From Sphingobacteriales bacterium (GTDB lineage Bacteria > Bacteroidota > Bacteroidia > Chitinophagales > Chitinophagaceae), in assembly GCA_024642285.1 (NCBI GenBank), contig JAHEBJ010000004.1:1-64000 (forward strand): 64,000 nucleotides of DNA. The letters run 5' to 3'. Position 1 is the stretch's first letter, and each line of letters starts with the position of its first letter. The translations under genes were made by a program, and so were the position numbers. Under the pieces are notes generated by a model, which was not told the DNA's origin, searched no databases, and was given only the letters and a program-made list of their open reading frames with translations. Of the stretch, positions 9,192 to 18,423 are shown piece after piece.

Positions 9192-9980
9192 ATGTTAAAA
9201 TCTATCAAAACAATTTTGCCGCTATTGCTGATTTGCGTACTGGCCGTTACAAGTTGCAAAAAAAACGATGCCGATCCTGTACCGGGAAGAACCCTTGATG
9301 ATGTAGAAAGGGATTTTGCGGCTCTTGACTTATCTCCCGGTATACATGATGTATCACTTGAAATTTTGAACGGCGTTATTTATAAATTCAGGATTATTGC
9401 GCCAACACGTGCTGCCAATGAAAAAAGGCCAATGGTATTGGCTTTACACGGAGCTTCTGCCGGGAACCCCGAAGCGTATAAAACCACTGCCTGCTATGTT
9501 GAACCTGGATTAGCGAGCCTTGGTGCATTTATTCTCAGCCCTTACGGTGGCAACGGATTATGGTACGAAAGTTATTTTCAGCAGGAGGTTTCGTACCTGA
9601 TGTACCTCACAAAAAAATACTGGCCAATTGAGCAAAACAAAGTTGCGGTTACGGGTTACAGCAATGGTGGTAACGGAAGTTGGTTTTTTGCTGAAACGCA
9701 AAGCTCTTCTTTTTCCGCAGCCATTCCAATGGCAACATCCTACAATACTTTAAACCCCGATAACTCGGGCCGGAAAATCAATATACCCCTGTATGTAATT
9801 CACGGACAGAACGATCAGTTATTTCCGATAGCTCAAACACAGGCATGGGTGCAGGCATCAATAAATGCCGGGAGCAATATTACTTTTGTTGTGGCGCCGG
9901 GGCTTAATCATTATCAACCCTGCGATTACACACCGCATTTGCAGGCAGCTGCAAACTGGTTGAAAAATACAATTTGGTAG
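9192..9980 (+). CDS. Alpha/beta-hydrolase lipoprotein (esterase-like)
   Basis: 262-residue lipoprotein with lipobox VTSC (Cys22). The mature part is an alpha/beta hydrolase: oxyanion strand MVLALHGASAGNP, nucleophile elbow VTGYSNGGNGSWFFA (Ser about 157), acid region VIHGQNDQLFP (Asp about 215) and catalytic His in GLNHYQPC (about 238). This resembles the PHB-depolymerase/feruloyl-esterase-like (COG3509/COG4099) proteins of Bacteroidota, which act on extracellular esters. The substrate cannot be told from sequence. It is a single gene with about 360 bp of non-coding DNA upstream. Confidence 0.88.
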   Translation: MLKSIKTILPLLLICVLAVTSCKKNDADPVPGRTLDDVERDFAALDLSPGIHDVSLEILNGVIYKFRIIAPTRAANEKRPMVLALHGASAGNPEAYKTTACYVEPGLASLGAFILSPYGGNGLWYESYFQQEVSYLMYLTKKYWPIEQNKVAVTGYSNGGNGSWFFAETQSSSFSAAIPMATSYNTLNPDNSGRKINIPLYVIHGQNDQLFPIAQTQAWVQASINAGSNITFVVAPGLNHYQPCDYTPHLQAAANWLKNTIW

Positions 9981-10020
9981 CGATGGTTCTGCATGAGTCA
10001 GTTTCAAATACGTCACCTTT

Positions 10021-10401
10021 TTGATTTATCTTGATAAAATTAGCTTTCACGTAGCGCAGATCCTGATCATAATTTCAGGCCTGTGGTTGAGCGCAGGGGG
10101 CATTATAATGTTTGTAAAACCCTTATCAGCCAAAGCTATTATTGGAAAAGCAGGCAGCACCAATCTTATCAACTGTACCGAGCTGGGTTTACGGGGAATA
10201 TGGGCCATTGCGATGTTGTATTCTGCACATCTTTCAAAATTCCCTGAATTCTTCAAACTGTTTGGTATCATGCTCTCAGTAACAACAGTAATTCTTTTGC
10301 TTATACCAAGAAAGCTACATGCAAGATTTTCGGTTTGGAGCTCTTCTAAATTGCCTATTACCATGCTTAGGATATGTGCGCCAATGGCAGTATCTTTTTG
10401 A
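10021..10401 (+). CDS. Small integral membrane protein, possibly decaying
   Basis: 126 residues with three or four hydrophobic segments (QILIIISGLWLSAGGIIMFV; LGLRGIWAIAMLYSA; LFGIMLSVTTVILLLIP; RICAPMAVSF). The motif NCTELGLRGIW plus IPRKLHARFSVW suggests a conserved small membrane family, perhaps DUF4345-like, but I cannot name it with confidence. No ATG exists at the 5' end; the only start is TTG at 10021. The TGA at 10399-10401 interrupts a frame that continues FFMIYTAVN to a TAG at 10429-10431, extending the last hydrophobic segment. An antisense ORF on the other strand has hydrophilic shadow-like composition, so I favour this strand. Confidence 0.5.
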   Translation: MIYLDKISFHVAQILIIISGLWLSAGGIIMFVKPLSAKAIIGKAGSTNLINCTELGLRGIWAIAMLYSAHLSKFPEFFKLFGIMLSVTTVILLLIPRKLHARFSVWSSSKLPITMLRICAPMAVSF

Positions 10402-10431
10402 TTTTTCATGATCTACACCGCTGTTAATTAG

Positions 10432-10742
10432 AAAACATTTTTAATTCCAGGAGAATCTCTTTTACCGGATCGGATGAGAGTTTGTAAACTTGATATTTGT
10501 ATTGATATTATGGTATGGCCATGGGTAAAATTCTTCACACTTATTATCTGAGTACTATTTAAGTACCAGTGACCCTGTTGTTTTAACTTACAATTTGCTA
10601 CCGATGAAAAATATTTGTGTTTACACACTATAAATACAAAATTTCCGTTATACTAATTCCAGGCAATTATATTACCCTTTATAATTTTAAAAGGGTAAAT
10701 AAAACAAAAGCTGGCAAAATTATATAACTGATTTTCCAACTT
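10432..10742. other. Intergenic region with one inverted repeat
   Basis: 311 bp upstream of the acyltransferase gene. No ORF of substance; the one structure I can see is the inverted repeat at 10672-10698. Confidence 0.4.
10672..10698. repeat. 9-bp inverted repeat upstream of the acyltransferase
   Basis: TTACCCTTT (10672-10680) and its exact complement AAAGGGTAA (10690-10698) separated by 9 nt, 44 bp before the acyltransferase start. There is no T-tract on either side, so an operator or leader hairpin is more likely than a terminator. Confidence 0.4.
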
Positions 10743-11903
10743 ATGAGCAGCAAAGCAATTTATTTCCCCGGTTTAAATGGCCTTCGTGCAATTGCCGCAA
10801 TTGCTGTTGTAGTTTCACATATTACACTTGGTCTGGGTGAATTTAAACTTGAGCCCAACTTTTTTGGAACATTTCAAAATGGACAACCTAAAGGACTTGC
10901 CATGGCGGGATTTGGCGTTACCATATTCTTTGTACTCAGCGGATTTTTAATTACCTACCTGTTGGTAGCAGAAAAAAAGATCCAGCCGATCAGTATCAAA
11001 AAATTCTACCTGAGAAGATTACTCAGGATATGGCCGCTATATTACCTGTACCTGACTTTCGCCCTTCTTGTTATTCTCATTTTTGGTTTAGATTTAGACA
11101 TCAAATCACTTTTCCTTTATTTGTTTTATGCTGCCAATGTTCCATTTATTTTACACAGCACCATCCCATTCATTGGTCACTATTGGTCGCTTGGTGTAGA
11201 AGAACAGTTTTATCTTTTCTGGCCATGGTTTAATCAAAAAATAAAAAGGCTGATACCTGCAATTCTGCTTTTTATCGCTCTGCTTCTGGGTTCAAAAATA
11301 TTTCTTCATTTTCTTACTCCGGGTTCTTTATTAGAAAATATTATACAGGTTACCCGTTTTCATTGTATGATGATTGGTGCGTTGGGTGCCATTCTTTACG
11401 ACAAGGAAAATAAAACTTTTATCGGCCTCATCAACAATAAAATTACTCAAACGATCTGTTGGTTTGCCATTCTGTTGGTAGCAATAAATAAATTTCATTT
11501 TGCTTCATTTATTGATCACGAAATAATATCTGTCGTCACACTCTGCATAATCGTTGGACAAATCAATGTTACACACCGCCTGATCAATCTGGATATTAAA
11601 ATATTCGACTTCCTGGGAAAAATATCCTATGGTATTTATGTAATTCATCCGCTTGTAATCTTCCTGTTTGCAAAGTTTATAAACCAGTTTTCTATTTACC
11701 AGCCATACAAATACGCCGTTGTGTATTTTTCGGTAGTTTCAATTACCATCCTGCTGGCTTATACTTCTTACACTTATTTTGAAAAATATTTTATGACCTT
11801 GAAAAAGAAATTTGAAGTTGTAAAAAGTTCAGCCAGTAAAGAATCTGACTCTTACCAGGAGAATTCAGGCTATAGATCAAAGTTATCTATGGCAACTGCA
11901 TAA
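10743..11903 (+). CDS. Acyltransferase family 3 (OafA/YrhL-like)
   Basis: 386-residue integral membrane O-acyltransferase with about ten predicted transmembrane segments. Family marks: GLNGLRAIAAIAVVVSHI at the N-terminus with the catalytic His in the first helix, FGVTIFFVLSGFLITYLL, RRLLRIWPLYYLYL (paired Arg motif), SLGVEEQFYLFWPW, and the late YGIYVIHPLVIF. It transfers an acyl group, commonly acetyl, to a surface or exported carbohydrate. There is no cell-wall or polysaccharide cluster beside it, so the acceptor is unknown. The C-terminal 25 residues are hydrophilic and probably cytoplasmic. Confidence 0.93.
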   Translation: MSSKAIYFPGLNGLRAIAAIAVVVSHITLGLGEFKLEPNFFGTFQNGQPKGLAMAGFGVTIFFVLSGFLITYLLVAEKKIQPISIKKFYLRRLLRIWPLYYLYLTFALLVILIFGLDLDIKSLFLYLFYAANVPFILHSTIPFIGHYWSLGVEEQFYLFWPWFNQKIKRLIPAILLFIALLLGSKIFLHFLTPGSLLENIIQVTRFHCMMIGALGAILYDKENKTFIGLINNKITQTICWFAILLVAINKFHFASFIDHEIISVVTLCIIVGQINVTHRLINLDIKIFDFLGKISYGIYVIHPLVIFLFAKFINQFSIYQPYKYAVVYFSVVSITILLAYTSYTYFEKYFMTLKKKFEVVKSSASKESDSYQENSGYRSKLSMATA

Positions 11904-11934
11904 AAGAGATTTACTAAAATCACGTGTAAAGTTT

Positions 11935-11942
11935 TAGGTTTG
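11935..11942 (+). promoter_or_regulatory. -7 element of the HD-domain gene
   Basis: TAGGTTTG, an exact TAnnTTTG match, 17 nt before the start codon at 11960. No convincing -33 TTTG was found. Confidence 0.45.
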
Positions 11943-11959
11943 TAATAAAACAAGCCGCT

Positions 11960-12559
11960 ATGTCATTATTATTAAACCGCAGCGTTTTTGGTGATTCCGC
12001 AAATAAAGGCAAGGTATTATCCCGGGCCGAGGCCGAAAGTCTCTTTAACGAATGGGTACTTAACCCCCGGTTACAATTGCATATGAAACAGGTTGCCCAC
12101 CTGATGAAATGTTGGGCTACCGAAAAAGAAAATCTCGATGAAGCCGGCCAATGGCAATGGGAAATTACAGGACTGCTGCACGACGCCGACTGGGACCAAT
12201 GGCCTGATCAGCATTGCAAAAAAATTATTGAAGAACTGGAATTGCGGAATGTGGATCCGGAGATCATACATGCCATCGCATCGCATGGTCCCAATCATTT
12301 TGGAGTTGAGCCGGAAACACAACTTGACAAAATGCTTTTTGCATTTGATGAGCTATCAGGATTAATACATGCCTATTCGCTAATGCGCCCGGGCGGCTAC
12401 GAGGGAATGGAACTCAAAGGCGTTAAGAAAAGACTAAAAGATAAATCATTTGCGGCCAATGTATCCAGAGAAGAAATAAATGATGCATGCAACCGGGCTA
12501 CTATTTCACTTGAAGATTTGATTCAATTTATCATTGCCAAACAGGGATCAGTTGTGTAA
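11960..12559 (+). CDS. HD-domain metal-dependent phosphohydrolase-like protein
   Basis: 199-residue cytoplasmic protein of the HD superfamily. The metal-binding residues are visible in order: a His in LHMKQVAHLMKC (about residue 36), the HD pair in TGLLHDADWDQWP (about 73-74), a His in HAIASHGPNHFG (about 105), and the final Asp in FAFDELSGLI (about 130). This is the one-domain HDIG-like type often annotated as hydrolase; the substrate is unknown. It lies between the acyltransferase and the PafA phosphatase and has its own -7 element. Confidence 0.85.
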   Translation: MSLLLNRSVFGDSANKGKVLSRAEAESLFNEWVLNPRLQLHMKQVAHLMKCWATEKENLDEAGQWQWEITGLLHDADWDQWPDQHCKKIIEELELRNVDPEIIHAIASHGPNHFGVEPETQLDKMLFAFDELSGLIHAYSLMRPGGYEGMELKGVKKRLKDKSFAANVSREEINDACNRATISLEDLIQFIIAKQGSVV

Positions 12560-12691
12560 TTCCCTTTGACGATTTTATCAGAAAAGGTTGAAAAAATAAA
12601 ATGCTTTCACAAAGTGCAGGCTAGCTGCTATAAAATCGAAAAACAATTAGTATATTATACCCGGTTTAAAAACCCGGTGTTTCATTTAAAC

Positions 12692-14299
12692 ATGATTAAG
12701 CCTTTTTTTATGACCAGGTATATACTTACGCTTGTAATTTCCCTGTTTTTTGTAACCGGTTTTTCACAAAAAACAACAAAACCAAAACTTGTTGTTGCAA
12801 TAGTTGTAGATCAAATGCGCTGGGATTTTCTGTACCGCTATTATGACCGCTACAAAGAAGATGGTGGATTTAAACGATTGCTCAATCGGGGTTTTAGCTG
12901 CGACAATACACTTATTCCTTACACGCCAACAGTTACAGCCTGCGGGCATGCCAGCATTTTTACAGGATCGGTTCCGGCAATCAATGGCATTACGGGTAAC
13001 GACTGGTTTGACTATGACCGGAATGATTTTTTGTATTGCACGCAGGACGACAGTGCACAAACGGTTGGCAGCAGTTCGGATAATGGGCGAATGAGTCCAA
13101 AAAATTTGCGGGTAACAACTATAGGCGATGAACTAAAACTTGCCACTAATTTCAGAAGTAAAACAATTGGTATAGCACTAAAGGACAGAGGCGCCATTTT
13201 ACCAGCGGGCCATAGTGCTGATGCGGCATATTGGTACGATAGTAAAACAGGAGATTGGATCACATCTTCCTTTTATCGCACAACTTTACCAGCCTGGTTG
13301 AAAACTTTCAATAAAATAAATTGGGTAGACCAGTACTATGCTAAAGAATGGAATACGCTGTATCCGCTAAATACTTATTTGCAAAGCACACCCGATACCA
13401 GAGGATTTCCAAGGCGCATCAGCCAGCATATCGGAAGCAATAAAGGAATTATAGTTGCCACACCATATGGCAACAGTTTTAGTTTTGAAATGGCTAAGGC
13501 AGCAATCAATGGAGAGCAATTGGGACTGGACTCAATTACCGATATATTAACGCTTAGTCTTTCTTCGCCGGATTATATTGGCCATGCCTTTGGCCCTAAT
13601 TCAGTAGAAGTTGAAGATTGTTTTTTACGACTTGATATAGAACTCGGAGCATTTTTTAATTACCTGGATGAAAGAATAGGAGAGAATGACTACTTGCTTT
13701 TTTTAACTTCTGATCATGGTGCTGCAAATGAACCTGCATTTTTAAATGAGTATAAAATACCGGGAGGCAATTTCGACAAAGTAAAAATCAATGATGCTCT
13801 AAAAAAACTGCTCGCTGGTAAATTCAAAGAGCCGGATCTGTTAATTGAAATACTGAATTACCAGATTTATCTCGACAGGAATTTAATGGAGGCAAAAAAA
13901 ATTGATAAAGCATCAGTTTACAAAACTGTTATCGAGTTTTTAGAAAAAGAAAAAACGGTTGACCGCGCATTTGTATTAGAAGACATTGAAACAACTACAT
14001 TGAATGACGGTTTGAAAAAAGTAATTACAAACGGTTATTATCCAAAACGAAGTGGTGATATACAGATCATTTTACGTCCGCAGATAATTGACGGATTCCT
14101 TACCGGCGGCACAACTCATGGTGTTTGGAATCCTTATGATGCCCATATTCCTTTGCTTTGGTATGGCTGGAATGTGAAACCGGGAAAAACAAACAAGGAA
14201 GTTTATATGACTGATATTGCCGCCACCATTGCTGCCCTGTTAAAAATACAAATGCCGAATGGAAATGTGGGACACGCAATTGTAGAAGTAGTAAAATAG
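12692..14299 (+). CDS. pafA: PafA-type alkaline phosphatase
   Basis: Periplasmic alkaline phosphatase superfamily enzyme, 535 residues from the ATG at 12692, with a signal peptide (LVISLFFVTGFSQ). The frame is open from 12566, but upstream codons look non-coding; ATG 12710 is an alternative. The nucleophile Thr lies in TPTVTACGHASIF (about residue 82). The PafA-specific K-x-R pair is in ALKDRGAILPAGH, which marks a phosphate-irrepressible phosphomonoesterase rather than a diesterase. Zinc ligands lie in SSPDYIGHAFGP, TSDHGAANEP and TTHGVWNPYD. The role is to release phosphate from organic phosphates outside the cell. Confidence 0.92.
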   Translation: MIKPFFMTRYILTLVISLFFVTGFSQKTTKPKLVVAIVVDQMRWDFLYRYYDRYKEDGGFKRLLNRGFSCDNTLIPYTPTVTACGHASIFTGSVPAINGITGNDWFDYDRNDFLYCTQDDSAQTVGSSSDNGRMSPKNLRVTTIGDELKLATNFRSKTIGIALKDRGAILPAGHSADAAYWYDSKTGDWITSSFYRTTLPAWLKTFNKINWVDQYYAKEWNTLYPLNTYLQSTPDTRGFPRRISQHIGSNKGIIVATPYGNSFSFEMAKAAINGEQLGLDSITDILTLSLSSPDYIGHAFGPNSVEVEDCFLRLDIELGAFFNYLDERIGENDYLLFLTSDHGAANEPAFLNEYKIPGGNFDKVKINDALKKLLAGKFKEPDLLIEILNYQIYLDRNLMEAKKIDKASVYKTVIEFLEKEKTVDRAFVLEDIETTTLNDGLKKVITNGYYPKRSGDIQIILRPQIIDGFLTGGTTHGVWNPYDAHIPLLWYGWNVKPGKTNKEVYMTDIAATIAALLKIQMPNGNVGHAIVEVVK

Positions 14300-14352
14300 A
14301 TTCGCTCGTTAAGCAAAACCTGCTACAGGTTTAAAACTAAAAAACTGCCAAC

Positions 14353-15387
14353 ATGAAATATTTAACTGCTCTATTATTTTTATTTTTTTTGATACCAACT
14401 CAGCTGGTTTACAGCCAGCAGGAAAAAATTGACAAAGTTGCTTTTTTTGAAGACACCAGTGCGTTGAATGTGGTAATTGAAACCGACCTGAGTAAACTGA
14501 TCAGCAACAAACATAAGGAAAATGAAGTCTTTCCTGCTACGTTCAAAATTCAAACCCGGGGCAACAGCACTATAAAAGCTGATATTGATCTTTCAGCAAG
14601 AGGCCATTTCAGAAGAGAAACCTGCTATGTACCTCCGCTTAAATTAAAATTCGACAAAGATTCTACATCACCGACCGCGGCTCTTAAATCATTGAAATTA
14701 GTATCTGCATGTAACACTTACGGCGACTTCGACCAATATGTACTTAAAGAATTTCTCGTTTACAAAATCTATAATTTACTTACTGAAAAAAGTTTGCGGG
14801 TAAGGTTACTGAGCGTAGAATACAAGGATAATGTTGGCGGCGGTAAAAACATGGAGTCGAACGCTTTTTTAATTGAAGACCTGGATGACGCCGCAAAGCG
14901 AGTTAATTGCAAAGAATGGAAAAATAACAGCATTCCGCAGGAAACCACAGATCGAATGCAAATGACGCTGGTGGCTATGTTTCAATACATGATCGGTAAT
15001 ACCGATTGGTCGGTATCAGCGGGACACAATATCAAACTGATTGTCACCCGTTCGGAGGAAGTAATCAGGCCCTATGCTGTTGCTTACGACTTTGATTTTT
15101 CAGGCCTGGTAAATACCAATTATTCAAATCCCGATCCTAATTTAAATATCCAAAGCGTAAGAGAGCGGCTATACCGAGGATTTACAAGAACCATGGACGA
15201 ACTAAACATTGTATTGCAGAAATTTAATGATCAAAAAGAAAATATCTATTCTCTCGTCAATAATTTCAGTCTTTTATCATCACGCAATAAAAAAAATATG
15301 CTTGACTATATCGATGATTTTTACAGCACTATAAAAAATCCTAAAAAAGTAAAGTCTGAATTTATCAACAAGGCAAGAAAGCAATAG
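14353..15387 (+). CDS. Secreted CotH-like protein (putative)
   Basis: 344 residues with a signal peptide (LLFLFFLIPTQLVYSQ). Not confidently recognised. Several segments recall CotH, a protein-kinase-like fold: KIQTRGNSTI, SARGHFRRETCYVPPLKLKF, LKSLKLVSACNTYGDFDQYV, an acidic block FLIEDLDDAAKR, IGNTDWSVSAGHNIKLI and VAYDFDFSGLVN. The last two resemble the Asn/Asp pair that binds metal-ATP in kinase-like folds. I infer a divergent exported CotH-like protein. It lies 54 bp after pafA and 47 bp before an MsbA-type exporter, so the three may be co-expressed. Confidence 0.68.
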   Translation: MKYLTALLFLFFLIPTQLVYSQQEKIDKVAFFEDTSALNVVIETDLSKLISNKHKENEVFPATFKIQTRGNSTIKADIDLSARGHFRRETCYVPPLKLKFDKDSTSPTAALKSLKLVSACNTYGDFDQYVLKEFLVYKIYNLLTEKSLRVRLLSVEYKDNVGGGKNMESNAFLIEDLDDAAKRVNCKEWKNNSIPQETTDRMQMTLVAMFQYMIGNTDWSVSAGHNIKLIVTRSEEVIRPYAVAYDFDFSGLVNTNYSNPDPNLNIQSVRERLYRGFTRTMDELNIVLQKFNDQKENIYSLVNNFSLLSSRNKKNMLDYIDDFYSTIKNPKKVKSEFINKARKQ

Positions 15388-15433
15388 TTATTTTTAGCTC
15401 AGTCATTTTCCAACAATCAATTTTGTTTACAGC

Positions 15434-17272
15434 ATGCAGGCAGGTTCCGTTTCACATAAAAAATCAAAAGGCTTAACCAGCATGGTGTTAAGCCAGGTTA
15501 AACCTTACCGGAAATGGCTGTTGCTGATATTCGTGGCAATGCTGGTGGAAACATTGATGGGCCTTGCAGCTCCATGGCCATTGAAAATCATCATCGACAA
15601 TGTGATTGACAATCACCAGTTGCCCGAATGGCTTGGTTGGTTAAACATATCGCCCGGCGATGGAAACAGAATGGGCATGGCTGCCGCAGCTGCTATCTTG
15701 CTTGTTGTACTAACCCTATTGGGTTCGATAGCAGGTTATGTAAATTGTTATTTTACCGAAAGCGTGGCCCAGTATGTTGCCAATGATGTTCGCCTGCGGG
15801 TTTATCATCATTTGCAAAGGCTGTCTCTTTCTTACTACGATAAACACCAGGTGAGTAAAATAATGAGTACGCTTACAACAGATATTTTAACGGTGCAGGA
15901 TTTTGTTTCAACATCATTGTTACGAATCCTGATTGATGCCATGACCATTGCCGGCATTTTGGGCCTGATGTTTTATTTAAACTGGGATTTTGCATTGATA
16001 GCACTAGGCGTTACTCCTTTCCTGGTGTATTTTATTTCCCGTTTCAAAAAAGCGGTAAAAAAATCGGTGCATGAAGTAAGGGTTGATCAAACCAATATGG
16101 CAGCTGTATTACAGCAGGGATTGGAATCTATTCGTGTCATCAATGCTTTTGGCAGCCAGCAAATGGAAGAAGAGCGCCTTAAAACTGCAAGCCTGATTAC
16201 CGTTAATGCAGCACTAAAAACACGACGTTTAAAATCCTTGCTTTCTCCCATCATCAACATACTGGTAACTATTTGCATTGCGTTGGTGCTATGGCGTGGA
16301 GCCTCTCTGATATCGGCCGGCCTCATGACGATTGGTGCACTGACTGTATTTTTATCCTACCTCAATAATTTTTTTAAACCGGTAAAGGACCTGGCAAAAA
16401 TGACCAACTCTGTGGCAAGCGCAGCGGTAGCATTGGAACGTATTCAAAATATCCTGGAAGCAGATGCTATAGTTCGTCAAAAACCTGATGCTATAAGAGC
16501 AAACTCTGTTAAGGGTAATATTGTTTTTGAAAATGTTTCATTTTCCTACAACTCCGAATCAGAAACATTAAAGAACATAAATATCCAGATTGAATCCGGA
16601 CAGCGTATCGGCATCTGCGGACCAACCGGCAGTGGTAAATCAACTATCGCCAGCCTTGTACCCAGATTTTACGACCCTGCTATAGGGAAAATAAGTATTG
16701 ATGGGGTTGATATTGTCAATTACAAACTGGAGAGCTTGAGAAAACAGATTGGTTTTGTTTTACAGGAAACCGTTTTATTTTTTGGTTCTATAAAAGATAA
16801 TATCGCCTACGGCAAACCCAATGCAACCGATGAAGAAATTATAGCTGCTGCAAAACAGGCAAATGCAGATGAATTTATAACGGCTATGCCTCATGGCTAT
16901 GATACCCTTGTTGGTGAACGTGGCCTTACACTATCTGGCGGGCAACGGCAACGCATTGGAATTGCAAGGGCAATTATCCGCAACGCTCCAATTTTAATAT
17001 TGGACGAACCCACGGCTGCACTCGATCCTGAGTCAGAAAAAACGGTGATGGATGCACTTGAAAAATTAATGAAGGGTCGTACTGTCATTACCATTACTCA
17101 CCGGTTGAATACCATACAACATATGGACAAGATACTGGTAATAAAAGATGGTGAGCTGGAGGAAAACGGCACACATGAAGAACTGATAGCCGCCGCAGGA
17201 TTATATGCCGAGTTGTATGCTATTCAGATACAGGACAATAGTAACTACACATCATCTAACAGTAATCATTGA
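15434..17272 (+). CDS. MsbA-type ABC exporter (TMD-NBD half transporter)
   Basis: 612-residue half-transporter that should homodimerise in the inner membrane. Residues about 20-330 contain six transmembrane helices of the type I exporter fold. The ATPase domain follows with Walker A GPTGSGKSTI, Q-loop GFVLQETVLF, signature LSGGQRQR, Walker B ILILDEPTAALD and H-loop ITHRL, all intact. Such proteins export lipids (MsbA), drugs or peptides; sequence alone does not distinguish. No peptidase domain is present. Neighbours are a secreted protein upstream and a phospholipase D family protein 44 bp downstream, weakly suggesting a lipid-related role. Confidence 0.93.
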   Translation: MQAGSVSHKKSKGLTSMVLSQVKPYRKWLLLIFVAMLVETLMGLAAPWPLKIIIDNVIDNHQLPEWLGWLNISPGDGNRMGMAAAAAILLVVLTLLGSIAGYVNCYFTESVAQYVANDVRLRVYHHLQRLSLSYYDKHQVSKIMSTLTTDILTVQDFVSTSLLRILIDAMTIAGILGLMFYLNWDFALIALGVTPFLVYFISRFKKAVKKSVHEVRVDQTNMAAVLQQGLESIRVINAFGSQQMEEERLKTASLITVNAALKTRRLKSLLSPIINILVTICIALVLWRGASLISAGLMTIGALTVFLSYLNNFFKPVKDLAKMTNSVASAAVALERIQNILEADAIVRQKPDAIRANSVKGNIVFENVSFSYNSESETLKNINIQIESGQRIGICGPTGSGKSTIASLVPRFYDPAIGKISIDGVDIVNYKLESLRKQIGFVLQETVLFFGSIKDNIAYGKPNATDEEIIAAAKQANADEFITAMPHGYDTLVGERGLTLSGGQRQRIGIARAIIRNAPILILDEPTAALDPESEKTVMDALEKLMKGRTVITITHRLNTIQHMDKILVIKDGELEENGTHEELIAAAGLYAELYAIQIQDNSNYTSSNSNH

Positions 17273-17316
17273 TTATTCCCGTAAACATTGTAAATTAAGC
17301 ACACTCAAATAAACAA

Positions 17317-18384
17317 ATGGCTCATCGTTCAATTATAGTCTTACCGGATGACACTTCGGGAGTTATCGTAAATGCAATAAATGATGCAAAGCTTTCGCTG
17401 CGCATTAAAATGTTTTTATTTTCTGATGCAGAATTGGTAGCTGCGGTTATCAACGCAAAAAAGCGGGGCATCCGTGTGAAAGTTATGCTTAATCCTGCAC
17501 GACGAAATGGCGATGAAGAAAATATTGAAACAAAAAATGCCTTATTGGCTGCCGGAATAGAAGTTAAGGACAGCAATCCTGAATTTGTGTTAACCCACGA
17601 AAAGTCGATGGTGATTGATGATAAGATGGCTTTTGTAAAATCACTGAACTGGGAAACAAAAAACCTCACCGAAACGAGGGACTATGCAATTATCACTACC
17701 CATCAAAAAGAAGTGAAAGAAATAATCATGTGCTTTGATGCCGATTGGGAACGCAAAGATTTTGACCCTGGAGACGATGCGCATTTGATTTGGTGCAGTT
17801 ATAATGGACGTGAACGCATTGCACGTTTTATCGATGATGCCAAACATACTTTGTTTGTACAAAATGAACGCTTTCAGGATATGGTGATCATCGAAAGATT
17901 GGTAAGGGCAGCAAAACGTGGCGTAAAAGTTCATGTTATGGCCAGGCCAGCTCACACATTGAAAAAACAAAAATTAATTGAAGGCGTTGGTGGATTAAGA
18001 ATAATGGATGATGTTGGCATTAAGATCCATAAACTAAAACATTTAAAACTGCATGGTAAAATGTTACTTGCCGATGGATGCCGTGCTATCGTAGGTTCTA
18101 TAAATCTGTCGCCGGGCAGTTTTGATGGCCGACGTGAACTTGCCATAGCGGTTCATGATGTTGAGATTGTTGAACGGCTAGTGGAGATCGCTCATTATGA
18201 CTGGAAGCATTCTCACCCGATGGACCTGACCGACGCAGGTATATTTGAAGACCTCGAAAACCGCCTCCTGGGCGGATCTGAATTACTTATTCTCAACACA
18301 GCGGTTGATGATCATGAAGAGCAGCATGGGCACGGGCACAAACACAAACATCATCATAAACACAAACACAAGGATAAAGACTGA
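17317..18384 (+). CDS. Phospholipase D family protein with His-rich tail
   Basis: 355 residues with two complete HKD motifs, HEKSMVID (about residue 93) and HGKMLLAD (about 248), each in a PLD half-domain. The second is followed by GSINLSPGSFDGRRELA. This is the layout of cardiolipin-synthase-like or phosphatidyltransferase-like PLD enzymes, but there are no N-terminal transmembrane helices and no signal peptide, so it is likely cytoplasmic or peripheral. The last 24 residues are a His/Lys tail (HGHGHKHKHHHKHKHKDKD), suited to metal or anionic-surface binding. It follows the ABC exporter by 44 bp. Confidence 0.9.
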   Translation: MAHRSIIVLPDDTSGVIVNAINDAKLSLRIKMFLFSDAELVAAVINAKKRGIRVKVMLNPARRNGDEENIETKNALLAAGIEVKDSNPEFVLTHEKSMVIDDKMAFVKSLNWETKNLTETRDYAIITTHQKEVKEIIMCFDADWERKDFDPGDDAHLIWCSYNGRERIARFIDDAKHTLFVQNERFQDMVIIERLVRAAKRGVKVHVMARPAHTLKKQKLIEGVGGLRIMDDVGIKIHKLKHLKLHGKMLLADGCRAIVGSINLSPGSFDGRRELAIAVHDVEIVERLVEIAHYDWKHSHPMDLTDAGIFEDLENRLLGGSELLILNTAVDDHEEQHGHGHKHKHHHKHKHKDKD

Positions 18385-18423
18385 GGGTAATGTACTAATC
18401 TGACTTAAGTTCTGCAAGATTTT

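Noticed and set aside
10047-10409. Minus-strand ORF of 120 residues opposite the small membrane protein
   Set aside because: Its composition is a mirror of the plus-strand hydrophobic gene, and no domain is visible.
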